Source: Propionivibrio dicarboxylicus
Lineage (GTDB): Bacteria; Pseudomonadota; Gammaproteobacteria; Burkholderiales; Rhodocyclaceae
NCBI RefSeq assembly: GCF_900099695.1
Contig: NZ_FNCY01000001.1
Span: forward strand, 620,001-684,000
DNA length: 64,000 bases
Reading direction: 5' to 3'
Every line of letters begins with the position of its first letter. Within the stretch, counting starts at the first letter, position 1. Position numbers and translations under genes: made by a program. This document shows positions 1-8,844 of the stretch, piece by piece. A model generated the notes under the pieces. That model did not search any database. It was not told where the DNA came from and saw only the letters and a program-made list of their open reading frames with translations.

Positions 1-102
1 GCCGAGTTGCTCGGCGAGGATTGGTATCGCCACGGCGACTGGGGCCTAGACGTCGACGAAGAAACGCCGGCGGACGCCGATGCGGGCGAGGTGAAAAAGT
101 GA
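1..102 (+). CDS. C-terminal end of an unidentified protein (partial)
   Basis: The reading frame is open from base 1 and ends at TGA 100-102, leaving 33 residues. The tail is acidic, rich in Asp, Glu and Trp, and ends in Val-Lys-Lys. The start lies outside the window and no domain can be recognised from this remnant. It is called coding because the codon pattern matches the GC-rich style of the neighbours and a small ORF with its own ribosome binding site follows 59 bases later. Confidence 0.55.
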   Translation, partial: AELLGEDWYRHGDWGLDVDEETPADADAGEVKK

Positions 103-161
103 ATGTCGAATCGACACGACCGGCGCGTGTGCCGGCCGGTGGCCGATGAAGGGGGAGCGCC

Positions 162-368
162 GTGCGCTATCCCTGTCTCGGTTATTGCATCATCGACAAG
201 CGCGGTTATTGCGTCGCCTGCGGACGACCGCCAACGCTGGGCATGCCAGAGTCTTGTACGCCGGCGCCTTCAGGCGTGCCGACGGTGCTTCCAAAGCAGG
301 AGAAAGTGGAGCCGGCGGATACCGCCGACGCCGGGGACACCGCAACGCTCAAAGGAAGCCGAGCTTGA
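162..368 (+). CDS. Small protein with a DUF1289-like cysteine motif
   Basis: A 68-residue ORF begins with GTG, preceded by a good purine-rich site (GGGGGAG at 151-157). The N-terminus carries C-x3-C-x7-C-x2-C-G-R (Cys5, Cys9, Cys17, Cys20), close to the C-x3-C-x8-C-x2-C-GR pattern of the short DUF1289 proteins, whose function is unknown. This is a motif resemblance only. The remaining 45 residues are low-complexity (Pro, Ala, Thr, Glu). The last 20 bases overlap, tail to tail, a small minus-strand gene. It could bind zinc or iron, but nothing here proves that. Confidence 0.5.
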   Translation: MRYPCLGYCIIDKRGYCVACGRPPTLGMPESCTPAPSGVPTVLPKQEKVEPADTADAGDTATLKGSRA

Positions 369-528
369 AGACGTCGCCAATCATCGAAGCGATCATGATG
401 AATTCGCGTCCGACGTTGTCGATACCAAAGTGCACGGCGTCTTCGCCTTGCTGGATGACGGGTTCAAGGTAACTAGCGCTTTCCAGAAAGGCGCGCGCTT
501 GTTCGGGCAGCAGGTTTTCCATTTTCAT
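349..528 (-). CDS. Hypothetical 59-residue protein
   Basis: The minus strand encodes a 59-residue ORF, with ATG at 528 and TGA at 349-351. AAGGAG lies 8 bases upstream of the ATG, which favours this start over a second in-frame ATG two codons on. The protein starts M-K-M-E-N-L-L-P and has an amphipathic middle and a hydrophobic Ile/Met/Phe-rich C-terminal third. No family is recognised. It has its own ribosome binding site and converges on the 162-368 gene. Confidence 0.5.
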   Translation of the reverse strand: MKMENLLPEQARAFLESASYLEPVIQQGEDAVHFGIDNVGREFIMIASMIGDVFKLGFL

Positions 529-803
529 CGAATGGTCTCCTTGAGTGGGCCAAAGGGGAGAGTGGTCGAAATTTAGGCGACGGATTCTAGCATGGGTATC
601 ACTAAAGTAGTAGGCGTTTTTGTGAGATGGTCAGGCCGATCTTGTGCTGATAGTGAGTGCTTGCTCCTGGCTGTTTTTCATATTTTTCGCATCTTTTGCA
701 ACAGAGAATCGGAGGCTGAGGTTCCTGGCCTGGCGAACGGTGCGCCACGGCGCGCGACATCGCGCATAATGCTTGCCGATCCATTTATGACCGGGATATT
801 TTT

Positions 804-2027
804 GTGACGACGCCGTTTTCCGATCCTCACCGCACGCGGGCCATTTTGTTGCTGTCGATGGCAGCGTTCGCCAGCGCAGCCTCGATGCGGATTTGCGATG
901 CGATGCTGCCGGCCTTGGCGGAGCATTTTTCGACGAGTACGGCCGAGGCGAGTCATGTCGTGTCCTTTTTTGCGATCGCCTACGGGTTGCTGCAGGCATT
1001 TTTCGGGACGCTCGGCGATCGCATCGGCAAGTATCGGCTGATCGCCTATTGCACATTGGCGTCGACGGCGGGGACGCTGGCGGCCGCCTTCGCCGGGTCG
1101 CTCGATTGGCTGGTGGTCGCGCGCTTCCTGTCCGGCATGACCGCCGCCGGCATCATTCCGCTGTCGATGGCTTGGATCGGCGATACGGTCGCCTACGAAC
1201 ACCGGCAGGCGACGCTGGCCCGGTTCCTGGGCGGGCAGATTCTGGGCCTGGTCAGCGGCCAATTCATCAGCGGCGTATTTACCGATACCTTCGGTTGGCG
1301 TTGGGCTTTCGCCTTCCTCGCGACGATCTTTCTCGGTGTCGGTTGGCGCGTGCTGCGGGAAGCGCGCCACAATCCTTCGGCGCAGCATGCCGCCGGGAAT
1401 CCCTTGGTCCGCGCTTCGATTCTGACGCAGGTGGGCGTGGTGCTGGCTACACCCTGGGCGCGCGTCGTGCTCGTGACGGTGTTCATCGAGGGGATGCTGG
1501 TATTCGGTCCGATGGCTTTCGTTCCGACTTTCCTGCACACCCGGTTTTCCTTGGCGCTGACGACGGCTGGTGTGATGATGATGGCTTTCGGTGCCGGCGG
1601 TTTTCTCTACATCGTGTTCGCCCGGCATTTTGTCCGTCGTCTCGGCGAGCCCGGGCTTGCCGGGGTCGGCGGCGTCATGCTGGCCCTCGCCTGGCTGATC
1701 CTTGCGACCGAAAACCACTGGGCGTGGACGCCCTTCCTGACTTTCCTGGCAGGCCTCGGTTTTTACCAGTTGCACAATACGCTGCAGACCAATGCTACCC
1801 AGATGGCGCCAAGCGTCCGCGGTACCGCGGTCTCCTTGTTTGCGTCGGCATTTTTCCTCGGGCAGTCGCTCGGCGTCTTCGTTTCTTCGCACATTTTCTC
1901 GAACCTCGGCGCCGAAACACTATTTCTCGTGGCAGCAACGCTGATTCCGGTGTTGGGCGCGGCCTTTTCCTGGCGCGTCAGGCTGCATCATCGAAGCGTC
2001 GCCGCTCCGGCGAAATCGACGCCATGA
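804..2027 (+). CDS. MFS transporter, DHA1/AraJ-like exporter
   Basis: The 407-residue polytopic membrane protein is typical in length for a 12-helix major facilitator. Loop 2-3 has the MFS motif A form G-D-R-I-G-K-Y-R at residues 71-78, and the rest alternates hydrophobic helices with short basic loops. The family exports drugs, sugars or metabolites by proton antiport; the substrate cannot be read from sequence. The start is a GTG (804). It is followed 40 bases later by the panE-type gene in the same direction, so the two may be cotranscribed. The 275 bases upstream hold no gene. Confidence 0.85.
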   Translation: MTTPFSDPHRTRAILLLSMAAFASAASMRICDAMLPALAEHFSTSTAEASHVVSFFAIAYGLLQAFFGTLGDRIGKYRLIAYCTLASTAGTLAAAFAGSLDWLVVARFLSGMTAAGIIPLSMAWIGDTVAYEHRQATLARFLGGQILGLVSGQFISGVFTDTFGWRWAFAFLATIFLGVGWRVLREARHNPSAQHAAGNPLVRASILTQVGVVLATPWARVVLVTVFIEGMLVFGPMAFVPTFLHTRFSLALTTAGVMMMAFGAGGFLYIVFARHFVRRLGEPGLAGVGGVMLALAWLILATENHWAWTPFLTFLAGLGFYQLHNTLQTNATQMAPSVRGTAVSLFASAFFLGQSLGVFVSSHIFSNLGAETLFLVAATLIPVLGAAFSWRVRLHHRSVAAPAKSTP

Positions 2028-2067
2028 GCAGGGTTGGGCGAGGTGCCGCAGACAGGAGCAGACTCAC

Positions 2068-2967
2068 ATGAAGATAGCAGTGATGGGTGCCGGTGCTGTC
2101 GGTTGTTACTACGGCGGCATGTTGGCGCGGGCCGGGCACGAGGTCGTGCTGATCGGCCGTCCCCCGCATGTCGAGGCCATCCGGGCACAGGGCCTGCGTT
2201 TCGAGGCGGCGGCATTCTCCGGCACAATCGCGCTGGCAGCCGCCGGCGACGCCAGCGCGATCAAAGGCGCGGCGTTGGTGCTGTGTTGCGTCAAATCCGG
2301 CGATTCCGAGCGCGCGGCCGCGGCGATGGCGCCCCATCTCGAGGCGACGACGATCGTGCTCAGCCTGCAGAACGGCGTCGATAACGCGGCACGTCTGTCG
2401 GCCTGTCTGGGTCGGACGGCACTGCCCGTCGCTGTGTACGTCGCCGTCGAGATGGCGGGGCCCGGCCATGTGCGTCACCACGGGCGCGGGGATCTCGTGA
2501 TCGGCGCCTCGCCCGAGGCCGAGGCCTTGTCGGCCCTGTTTGTCGCTGCCGGCATTCCCGTCCGGGTGTCGGACAACGTCATGGCGACCTTGTGGGAGAA
2601 ATTGATCGTCAACTGCACTTTGAACGCCTTGTCGGCGATCACCCGACAGCCCTATGGTGTATTGGCCCAGGGCGCCGGCGTTGCTGACGTCATCGACGAT
2701 GTGCTCAGCGAGTGCCTGGCCGTGGCGCGTGCCGATGGCATCGCGATTGCGGCGGATTCGCGGGCGGCGGTTCAGGGCATCATCGACAGCATGCCGACCC
2801 AGCGTTCTTCCACCGCGCAGGACCTGATGCGCGGCAAGCCCAGCGAAATCGATCATCTGAACGGATACGTCGTGCGTCGCGGTCAGGCACTTGGCATTGC
2901 CACCCCCGCCAACCGCGTCTTGTACGCGCTCGTACGTTTGCTGGAGAACGCGCCGGCGGGCAATTGA
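2068..2967 (+). CDS. panE: 2-dehydropantoate 2-reductase family protein (ketopantoate reductase-like)
   Basis: The 299-residue protein has an N-terminal Rossmann motif G-A-G-A-V-G at residues 7-12, followed by C-Y-Y-G-G as in PanE/ApbA enzymes. A catalytic-type Lys (about residue 178, in L-W-E-K-L) and the C-terminal helical ketopantoate reductase domain with a D-x-L-N-G-Y motif are present. PanE reduces 2-dehydropantoate to pantoate with NADPH in CoA synthesis, but many bacteria carry several paralogues acting on other 2-oxo acids, so the substrate is tentative. A GGAG site about 10 bases upstream supports the ATG. Confidence 0.85.
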   Translation: MKIAVMGAGAVGCYYGGMLARAGHEVVLIGRPPHVEAIRAQGLRFEAAAFSGTIALAAAGDASAIKGAALVLCCVKSGDSERAAAAMAPHLEATTIVLSLQNGVDNAARLSACLGRTALPVAVYVAVEMAGPGHVRHHGRGDLVIGASPEAEALSALFVAAGIPVRVSDNVMATLWEKLIVNCTLNALSAITRQPYGVLAQGAGVADVIDDVLSECLAVARADGIAIAADSRAAVQGIIDSMPTQRSSTAQDLMRGKPSEIDHLNGYVVRRGQALGIATPANRVLYALVRLLENAPAGN

Positions 2968-2982
2968 GGGGCGAGCGACGGC

Positions 2983-3014
2983 AAAAAAAATCCCGTGTCA
3001 GTCGGACACGGGAT
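2983..3014 (-). terminator. Intrinsic terminator read on the minus strand
   Basis: A perfect 10-bp inverted repeat (2990-2999 with 3005-3014, 5-base loop) is followed, when read on the minus strand, by eight T residues. On the plus strand no T-run follows, so it is a poor terminator for panE. No minus-strand gene ends here, which raises the question of a small RNA (see findings). Confidence 0.7.
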
Positions 3015-3231
3015 GCAAATCTCATCATTGCGATGAGTCAGGGAGGGTCAAACATTGTCAGCAGGGGATGCTGAAGCAATGACTGCAGTGTACGTTTTGA
3101 GGCCGGCGCCTGTCTGTTGGCGCACTGCGGCGATTGCGTAACGGTTTGTAAGACTTGCGCGAGCGCCGAATCTTGCTATCGGTGGGCGCCGGAAGTAGCA
3201 TCAGTACGTCATGACCCTCAGGAGGCGTCCC

Positions 3232-3453
3232 ATGAAATCGATTTATGTCACCGCGCTGCTGTGTTTCGTGGTTTCGGCCTGTTCGAATACCTATACCTAT
3301 GTCAAGGACGGCAATGCCGATGCGCTGCAGGATGCGCTGGTCGAATGCAAGACCGAAATGGCGCGGCAAGTCGGCGACGACGCCACCGAGGCGATGGACA
3401 AGTGCATGGCGGCCAAGGGCTACGACAAGAAAATCGACAAATATGGGCTGTGA
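3232..3453 (+). CDS. Small lipoprotein
   Basis: This 73-residue precursor has a short hydrophobic signal peptide and the lipobox V-S-A-C with the lipidated Cys at position 17. The mature part is about 57 residues, polar, with two further Cys that could form one disulfide. ATG 3232 is preferred over an in-frame ATG at 3211 because AGGAGG (3220-3225) sits 6 bases upstream of it. The family is not recognised. It lies 66 bases before a small membrane protein and the CHAT gene, so it may belong to that unit. Confidence 0.7.
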   Translation: MKSIYVTALLCFVVSACSNTYTYVKDGNADALQDALVECKTEMARQVGDDATEAMDKCMAAKGYDKKIDKYGL

Positions 3454-3519
3454 GGAATTGCGCCTTGTCTGCTTGCGGCCGTTGCCGGGTACGGATGGTA
3501 TGTCGACGGTGACGGTCGG

Positions 3520-3903
3520 ATGATATTCAGGGATCGACGCTCACTCAGGTTTTTTTGCGATGTCGCCGGCGTGGTGATTTTGCTGGCCGGTCTGCTGATT
3601 GCTGGCCTGATCTACCATCGTGCCGGAAACCTGCCGGACGAAGGCTTGTCATATGAATTCGTCGATGGCGCGGTCTATGTGGTCGATCCGGGGGATTCAA
3701 AACTGTATCGTCGCGAACTCGAGCGCTTCGGCGGCAAGGCGGCGATTTTCGCCGACGATCTCAACCGGTGGTTCTCCAGTCTATGGAAGGGACGGCGTCT
3801 TGCATTCATCGTCGCTCTGTTCTCGATTGTCATCGCCTTTGGCATTGTTCGTTTTGGCCGTGCGCCGGATCTGCCGCCGCCTGATCAGCCGTCCGACCGG
3901 TAG
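3520..3903 (+). CDS. Hypothetical membrane protein with two transmembrane segments
   Basis: The 127-residue protein has a basic N-terminus, a first hydrophobic helix at about residues 13-30, a soluble loop of about 60 residues rich in Asp, Tyr and Arg, and a second helix at about 94-111. The tail is Pro-rich and basic. No family is recognised. Its last codons overlap the probable start of the TPR-CHAT gene, which suggests translational coupling and a joint role at the cell envelope. Confidence 0.6.
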   Translation: MIFRDRRSLRFFCDVAGVVILLAGLLIAGLIYHRAGNLPDEGLSYEFVDGAVYVVDPGDSKLYRRELERFGGKAAIFADDLNRWFSSLWKGRRLAFIVALFSIVIAFGIVRFGRAPDLPPPDQPSDR

Positions 3904-6862
3904 CGGCATTCTGTTACCGCGGTGGCTGCGCTGCACTGTGTGGACGGGCCTGTTGTGCCTGGCTTCCTTGGCATCGGCGCAAAACGCGAACCCCCCGCCG
4001 CCGATTCCCGAGGTGGCGCGCCCCGTTTTCCTCGAAGCCGAGAAGGCGCGCGAAGAGGGGGCAGTCGAACGTGAGCGCGAGTTGCTGGAAGAGGCGATCC
4101 GGTTGATCGGTCCGCAAAACCCGGCAGCCTTTCCGGTTTACGAGCGTTTGCGCCACAACTATGCCGACCGCGGCCTGTTCGCCAGGGCTATCGATGTTGG
4201 CGAGCGGCAACTGCGTGTCACGAGCGGTCCCGGTCAGGATCACAACGTTCTGATTGCCCAGGTCAACCAGTATGCCTCCCTGCATCAGTTGGACCAGGCG
4301 TCGGCGGCGTTGGCTCAGCTTGAACGCACGATGGATTCATTACGTCGTTCGAGGCGCTGGTTTTCGCGCGGCCCCTGGTGGCAGGCCGGGCTGGCGCGCG
4401 CGAAGGCGGCGGTGTTACTGCGCTCGGGACATTTGGCTGAGGCCGAGGAAGCGCTGAAGGCCTGCGTCGCCTCCTCTACCGCCGCCTTGCGCGACAATCC
4501 GGACATCGAAGGCAGCGTGCAGATCATGGAGTGCGTGCGCGGATTGATGGATGTTCAGATTGCCACTGGCCAACTTGCGGCTGCCGGGGTTACCGCTGAT
4601 CAGCTGCGTGTGGTCGCCGATCAGACCGTGGAGATCAAGAAGCGGCCAGCCATTCATGTGCGCGTCAAGCAAAGCATGGGGCGCTTGGCGCTGGAGCAGG
4701 GAAAAGTCGACTTGGCGCGGCGGATTTTCGAGGAAGGGCTCGATTCCCTGCGCGCCAGCGATTCGTCGGAGGCGTCCTTGCGCGCTGCCGACCTGAGGCT
4801 TCAATTGGCCCGGGTTCATATGTTGCTAGGACAATGGCCGCAGGCGCTCGAGTGGCACCGGCAACGCGAGGCGGCGCTGCTTGGCGCGGCATCGGAACGC
4901 GGTCGGGTGGCATCCGGGTCGGTCGAATACGCCTACACCTTGCAGCGTCTGGACAATCCAGCCCCGGCGCTGGCAATGATGGAACGCATTGTCGAAGCGC
5001 GTCGACAACAAGATGAAGCTTCCTTGCTTCGCTGGGAGGCCGAGGCGTTTTACGGACTCGCGCTAGCCGCCAATGGGCGCGCCGATGAGGCCCTGCAGAA
5101 GCTGCGCGTCGCCGTACCCAAGTATTTGGATCTGGCCAATGGCGAACGCTCGTCAGTCGATGCCGGCGTTTTGCGCAACGCTCGTTTCAACTGGATGCTC
5201 GACGGTTATCTGGCCTTGCTGGCTTCCCATGCGGCGGCGGGTGGTGCCGATGCGGCAACGGCACGTGACGAGGCCTTCCGGCTCGCCGATCTGGCGCGCG
5301 GCAGTACCGTGCAGCGCGCATTGTCGGTGTCGGCGTCGCGGGCGACGATTGCCGATCCGGCGCTCGCCGATCTCGCGCGTCGTGAACAGGATCTGCAACG
5401 CGAAATCAGCGCGCTCGCCGAGTCGCTTGGCAATCTGCTGGCACGCGGCCGGGTGGCGGAACAGGATCAGGTCGTTGCGCAAATGCGTGCGACGCTGACG
5501 CGCCTGCGTAACGAGCAAACGCAGGCGCTGCGCGATATCGAGCGTCGTTTCCCCGACTACGCCGGATTGCTCAACCCGAAGCCGGTCGGCATTGCGGCCG
5601 TCCAGAAGCTTTTACGCACGGGTGAGGCGCTGGTGTCGATTTATACCGGCAGCGCGCAAACGCTGGTTTGGGCGATTCCGGCACGTGGCGAGCCGAAGTT
5701 TGCTGTCGTGCCGATGAGCCAGGCGCAGGTCGATGCCAAGGTGGACAAATTGCGCCGGGGGCTCGATCCCAATGCCGACGCGGCAGGACGTTCGCCTAAA
5801 TATGATCTGGAAGTGGCGCACGAGTTGTATGCGCAATTGCTCGGTAGCGTCGAGGACGGTTGGCGCGAGGCGCAGGATCTCATCGTCGTTCCGCAGGGTC
5901 GTCTCGGCCAATTGCCGTTCGGCGTGCTCCTGACCGAGCCATGGACGGCGCCGGCGGCGCGCTTGCCGTATGCCGAGATGGCGGAGGCGCCCTGGCTCAT
6001 CAAGCGCGTCGGAATTTCACAGCTGCCGGCGGTCGTGGCGCTGACGGCGCTACGCGGCCAAGGCGTGCCCAAACCGGCCGAACGACCCTTCGTCGGCTTT
6101 GGCGATCCTGTCTTCGTGGCCGCCGCCGGAGCGGCAGAGAGTGGGGCGACGACGCGAGGCGGACGCTGGCGCGCGTCCCTGCGCTCGGACGATCGTGGCG
6201 AGGCCGGGTCGGCATCCGCCACCTCGCTTGGCGTACCGGTCAATTTCAAGCTCTTGCCGCCACTGCCGGAGACGGCGCAGGAAGTCGAGGAAGTCGCCGC
6301 CGTACTCGGGGCCGATGCGACTCGCGACATCTTCCTGCACGAACGGGCGAGCGAAGCGGTCGTCAAGCACACCGCGCTCGCAGGCTATCGTGTCGTCATG
6401 TTCGCGACGCACGGGCTGATGGGGAACGAGATGCCGGGGTTGTTCCAGCCGGCCCTGGCGCTTTCCAATCCGGCGATCACCGGTGACGGTGAGGACGGCA
6501 TGCTGACGATGGAGGAAATCCTCGGGCTCAAGCTGCGCGCCGACTGGGTCGTGCTGTCGGCCTGCAACACCGCGGCGGCGGGTGGGCAGTCGAGCGAGTC
6601 GGTGTCGGGATTGGGGCGGGCCTTCTTCTACGCTGGCGCGCGGGCGCTGCTGGTCACCAACTGGGCCGTCGAGACCGAGTCGGCACGGCTGCTGACGACC
6701 GAAGCCTTCCGTCGGCAGAGTGCCGATCCGGCGATGTCGCGGGCGCGGGCGCTGCAGCAGTCGTCGCTGGCGTTGATGCAAAAGAGCGCGGGCAAGGATT
6801 ACAGTTACGCGCATCCGATGTTCTGGGCGCCGTACGCGTTGGTCGGCGACGGCGGGCGCTGA
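3860..6862 (+). CDS. Secreted TPR-CHAT protein (caspase-like protease domain)
   Basis: The protein has about 1000 residues: a hydrophobic export segment ending L-A-S-A-Q-N, a long helical region of tetratricopeptide-like repeats (to about residue 560), a coiled-coil-prone stretch, and a C-terminal CHAT domain. CHAT is a caspase-fold (C14-type) protease. The catalytic pair is visible: His851 in F-A-T-H-G and Cys902 in L-S-A-C-N-T. The frame is open from 3620, but the first 240 bases overlap the preceding gene. GTG 3860 is my best start because it gives a basic n-region, though no clear ribosome binding site marks it. TPR-CHAT proteins usually sense a partner through the TPRs and cleave a target; substrate and trigger are unknown here. 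Confidence 0.8.
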   Translation: MRRICRRLISRPTGSGILLPRWLRCTVWTGLLCLASLASAQNANPPPPIPEVARPVFLEAEKAREEGAVERERELLEEAIRLIGPQNPAAFPVYERLRHNYADRGLFARAIDVGERQLRVTSGPGQDHNVLIAQVNQYASLHQLDQASAALAQLERTMDSLRRSRRWFSRGPWWQAGLARAKAAVLLRSGHLAEAEEALKACVASSTAALRDNPDIEGSVQIMECVRGLMDVQIATGQLAAAGVTADQLRVVADQTVEIKKRPAIHVRVKQSMGRLALEQGKVDLARRIFEEGLDSLRASDSSEASLRAADLRLQLARVHMLLGQWPQALEWHRQREAALLGAASERGRVASGSVEYAYTLQRLDNPAPALAMMERIVEARRQQDEASLLRWEAEAFYGLALAANGRADEALQKLRVAVPKYLDLANGERSSVDAGVLRNARFNWMLDGYLALLASHAAAGGADAATARDEAFRLADLARGSTVQRALSVSASRATIADPALADLARREQDLQREISALAESLGNLLARGRVAEQDQVVAQMRATLTRLRNEQTQALRDIERRFPDYAGLLNPKPVGIAAVQKLLRTGEALVSIYTGSAQTLVWAIPARGEPKFAVVPMSQAQVDAKVDKLRRGLDPNADAAGRSPKYDLEVAHELYAQLLGSVEDGWREAQDLIVVPQGRLGQLPFGVLLTEPWTAPAARLPYAEMAEAPWLIKRVGISQLPAVVALTALRGQGVPKPAERPFVGFGDPVFVAAAGAAESGATTRGGRWRASLRSDDRGEAGSASATSLGVPVNFKLLPPLPETAQEVEEVAAVLGADATRDIFLHERASEAVVKHTALAGYRVVMFATHGLMGNEMPGLFQPALALSNPAITGDGEDGMLTMEEILGLKLRADWVVLSACNTAAAGGQSSESVSGLGRAFFYAGARALLVTNWAVETESARLLTTEAFRRQSADPAMSRARALQQSSLALMQKSAGKDYSYAHPMFWAPYALVGDGGR

Positions 6863-6876
6863 TTCGGATCAGCGCA

Positions 6877-7662
6877 TCAGGGCCACGGGTGCGCCAGCCA
6901 TTTTTCGAGCAGCGGTGAAAAAGCGCCGCTGGCGATCGTCTGGTGCAGCCACTGGTCGACGAAAGTCTTCCAGACCAGGTCGCGCGGCAGCAGGTAGGCC
7001 TTTTCGGAAAAATCGAACGGTGCTTCGGGGTGCAAGGCACACAGTTGCGGCTTGAGCTTGGCCTGCAGGCGCGTTTCGATGGCGTCGGTAATCATCAGGT
7101 CGGCGCGGCCGGCGATGATCTGGTCGAAGATCGTCACGTTGTCGGGATGGACCGCGATCGACGCCTGTTTGATATTGGCACGGGCGAAGCGCTCGTTGGT
7201 GCCGCCGGGATTGACGATCAGACGGACGCCGGGGTGGTCGATCTGGGCCAGCGTCTGGAAGCGCTCCTTGTTTTCGCAGCGCGTGATCGGTGTCTTGCCA
7301 TCGCGCAGGTAGGGAATCGAATAGAGCGCTTTCTTCTGCCGATCGAGGCTGATCGAAACACCGCTCATGGCGATGTCGAAGCGGTCCTCGCCGAGATCCT
7401 TCATCAGTGTCGGCCATGAGGTCGGCACGAGTTCAAGCTTGACGCCAAGGGCCTTGGCGAGTTGTCCGGCGAGTTCGACGTCGAGCCCGACGAATTCGAC
7501 CGACGTCGCCGGGCGATAGCTGAAGGGCTTGTAGTCGCCGGTCGTTCCGACGCGCAGGGCGCCGCGCGCGAGGATGTCGTCGAGGCGATTGCTCTCGGCA
7601 GTGGCCGGGAGATTGAGACAAAGGCTGGCGACGACGAGGAGCAGCGTTCGGATCAGGCGCAT
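6877..7662 (-). CDS. pheC: Periplasmic cyclohexadienyl dehydratase (prephenate/arogenate dehydratase)
   Basis: The 261-residue precursor has a signal peptide (residues 1-22, cleavage near A-T-A-E). It belongs to the solute-binding-protein family 3 fold but carries the PheC signatures G-T-T-G-D-Y-K-P-F-S-Y (39-49), N-P-G-G-T-N-E-R-F-A-R (151-161) and T-D-A-I-E (192-196), which match Pseudomonas-type PheC closely from memory. PheC converts prephenate to phenylpyruvate and arogenate to phenylalanine in the periplasm. ATG 7662 has CGGAG upstream; a longer in-frame extension to 8046 is a shadow of the neighbouring gene. It converges on the CHAT gene with 14 bases between. Confidence 0.85.
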   Translation of the reverse strand: MRLIRTLLLVVASLCLNLPATAESNRLDDILARGALRVGTTGDYKPFSYRPATSVEFVGLDVELAGQLAKALGVKLELVPTSWPTLMKDLGEDRFDIAMSGVSISLDRQKKALYSIPYLRDGKTPITRCENKERFQTLAQIDHPGVRLIVNPGGTNERFARANIKQASIAVHPDNVTIFDQIIAGRADLMITDAIETRLQAKLKPQLCALHPEAPFDFSEKAYLLPRDLVWKTFVDQWLHQTIASGAFSPLLEKWLAHPWP

Positions 7663-7740
7663 GGGAATCTCCGGAGGGGGCGGACGAGGAGGGCCAGGCC
7701 GGGATGATAAACTGTGTCGCTCGATTGAGGAACCGATGTC

Positions 7741-8844
7741 ATGACACATGTATTGGAAGCGCTCAAGTTGCGCGATGTGGTGCTCCGTCACCGGATCGCG
7801 ATGCCGGCGATGTGCCAGTATTCGGCGCGCGACGGTATGCCTTCGGACTGGCATCTCGTGCATTACGGCACGCGCGCGGTCGGCGGCTTTGCCCTGATCA
7901 ATCTCGAGGCGACGGCCGTGGCGCCCGAGGGACGCATCACTCCGTACGATCTCGGGCTCTGGCATGACGGGCAGGTAGCGCCGCTCGCGCGTATCGCCCA
8001 GTTGATTCGCGCGCAGGGCGCGGTGGCCGGCGTACAGCTTGCCCATGCCGGACGCAAGGGCGGTATCGCCGCCGGCTGGGAAGCGCAGCGCAGTTTGACG
8101 GCGGACGAGGGCGGCTGGACGACGTGTGCACCTTCTGCGCTGGCTTATGGCGAGGGCTATGCGTCACCGACGGCACTGATGGCGGATGAGATTGCGGCGA
8201 TCGTTGGGCAGTTCGTCGCCGCAGCACGGCGCGCCTGTGCCGCCGGTTTTCAGACGGTCGAAATTCACGCCGCGCATGGATATCTGCTGCACCAGTTTCT
8301 CTCGCCGCTCGCCAATCAGCGCAACGACGCCTATGGCGGCAGCTTTGAGAACCGCACGCGCCTGGTTCGCGAGGTCGTCGCGGCGGTTCGCGCCGAGTGG
8401 CCGGAGCGTCTGCCGTTGCTGGTGCGGATTTCGGCGACCGACTGGGTCGATGGCGGCTGGTGCGTCGAGGAAAGCGTGGAACTGTGTCGCATCCTCAAGA
8501 CGCTCGGCGTCGATCTGATCGATGTTTCCTCCGGGGGACTGATTCCGACGGCGACGATGCCGGTCGGTCCCGGTTTTCAGACAGGTTTTGCCGAGCGCAT
8601 CCGCCGCGAGGCGGGGATTCCGACGGCAACGGTCGGCCTGATTACGACGCCGGCCCAGGCCGATCACATCGTTCGGACCGGACAGGCCGATCTCGTCATG
8701 ATCGGTCGTGAGGCGCTGCGCAATCCTTATTGGCCGATGCAGGCGGTTCAGGCGCTTGGCGGGATTGGCGAGTGGCCGCGCCAGTATTTGCGTGCAGCGC
8801 CCCTCGGTACTGTGTCGCGGCAGTTGATTCAGGAGAAAGCATGA
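7741..8844 (+). CDS. NADH:flavin oxidoreductase, old yellow enzyme family (YqjM/NamA-like)
   Basis: The 367-residue FMN enzyme is a TIM-barrel ene-reductase. It carries the YqjM-class signature P-A-M-C-Q-Y-S with the redox-tuning Cys25, L-A-H-A-G-R-K-G, and I-H-A-A-H-G-Y-L for substrate binding. Such enzymes reduce activated C=C bonds of enones and maleimides with NAD(P)H; the physiological substrate is unknown. It is coupled to the following SDR gene by an ATGA overlap (8841-8844), so the two are translated together and may act in sequence. Confidence 0.88.
   Translation: MTHVLEALKLRDVVLRHRIAMPAMCQYSARDGMPSDWHLVHYGTRAVGGFALINLEATAVAPEGRITPYDLGLWHDGQVAPLARIAQLIRAQGAVAGVQLAHAGRKGGIAAGWEAQRSLTADEGGWTTCAPSALAYGEGYASPTALMADEIAAIVGQFVAAARRACAAGFQTVEIHAAHGYLLHQFLSPLANQRNDAYGGSFENRTRLVREVVAAVRAEWPERLPLLVRISATDWVDGGWCVEESVELCRILKTLGVDLIDVSSGGLIPTATMPVGPGFQTGFAERIRREAGIPTATVGLITTPAQADHIVRTGQADLVMIGREALRNPYWPMQAVQALGGIGEWPRQYLRAAPLGTVSRQLIQEKA

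Noticed and set aside
678-1892. 404-residue minus-strand ORF
   Set aside because: Antisense to the MFS transporter; Arg/Gln-rich without hydrophobic or domain pattern.
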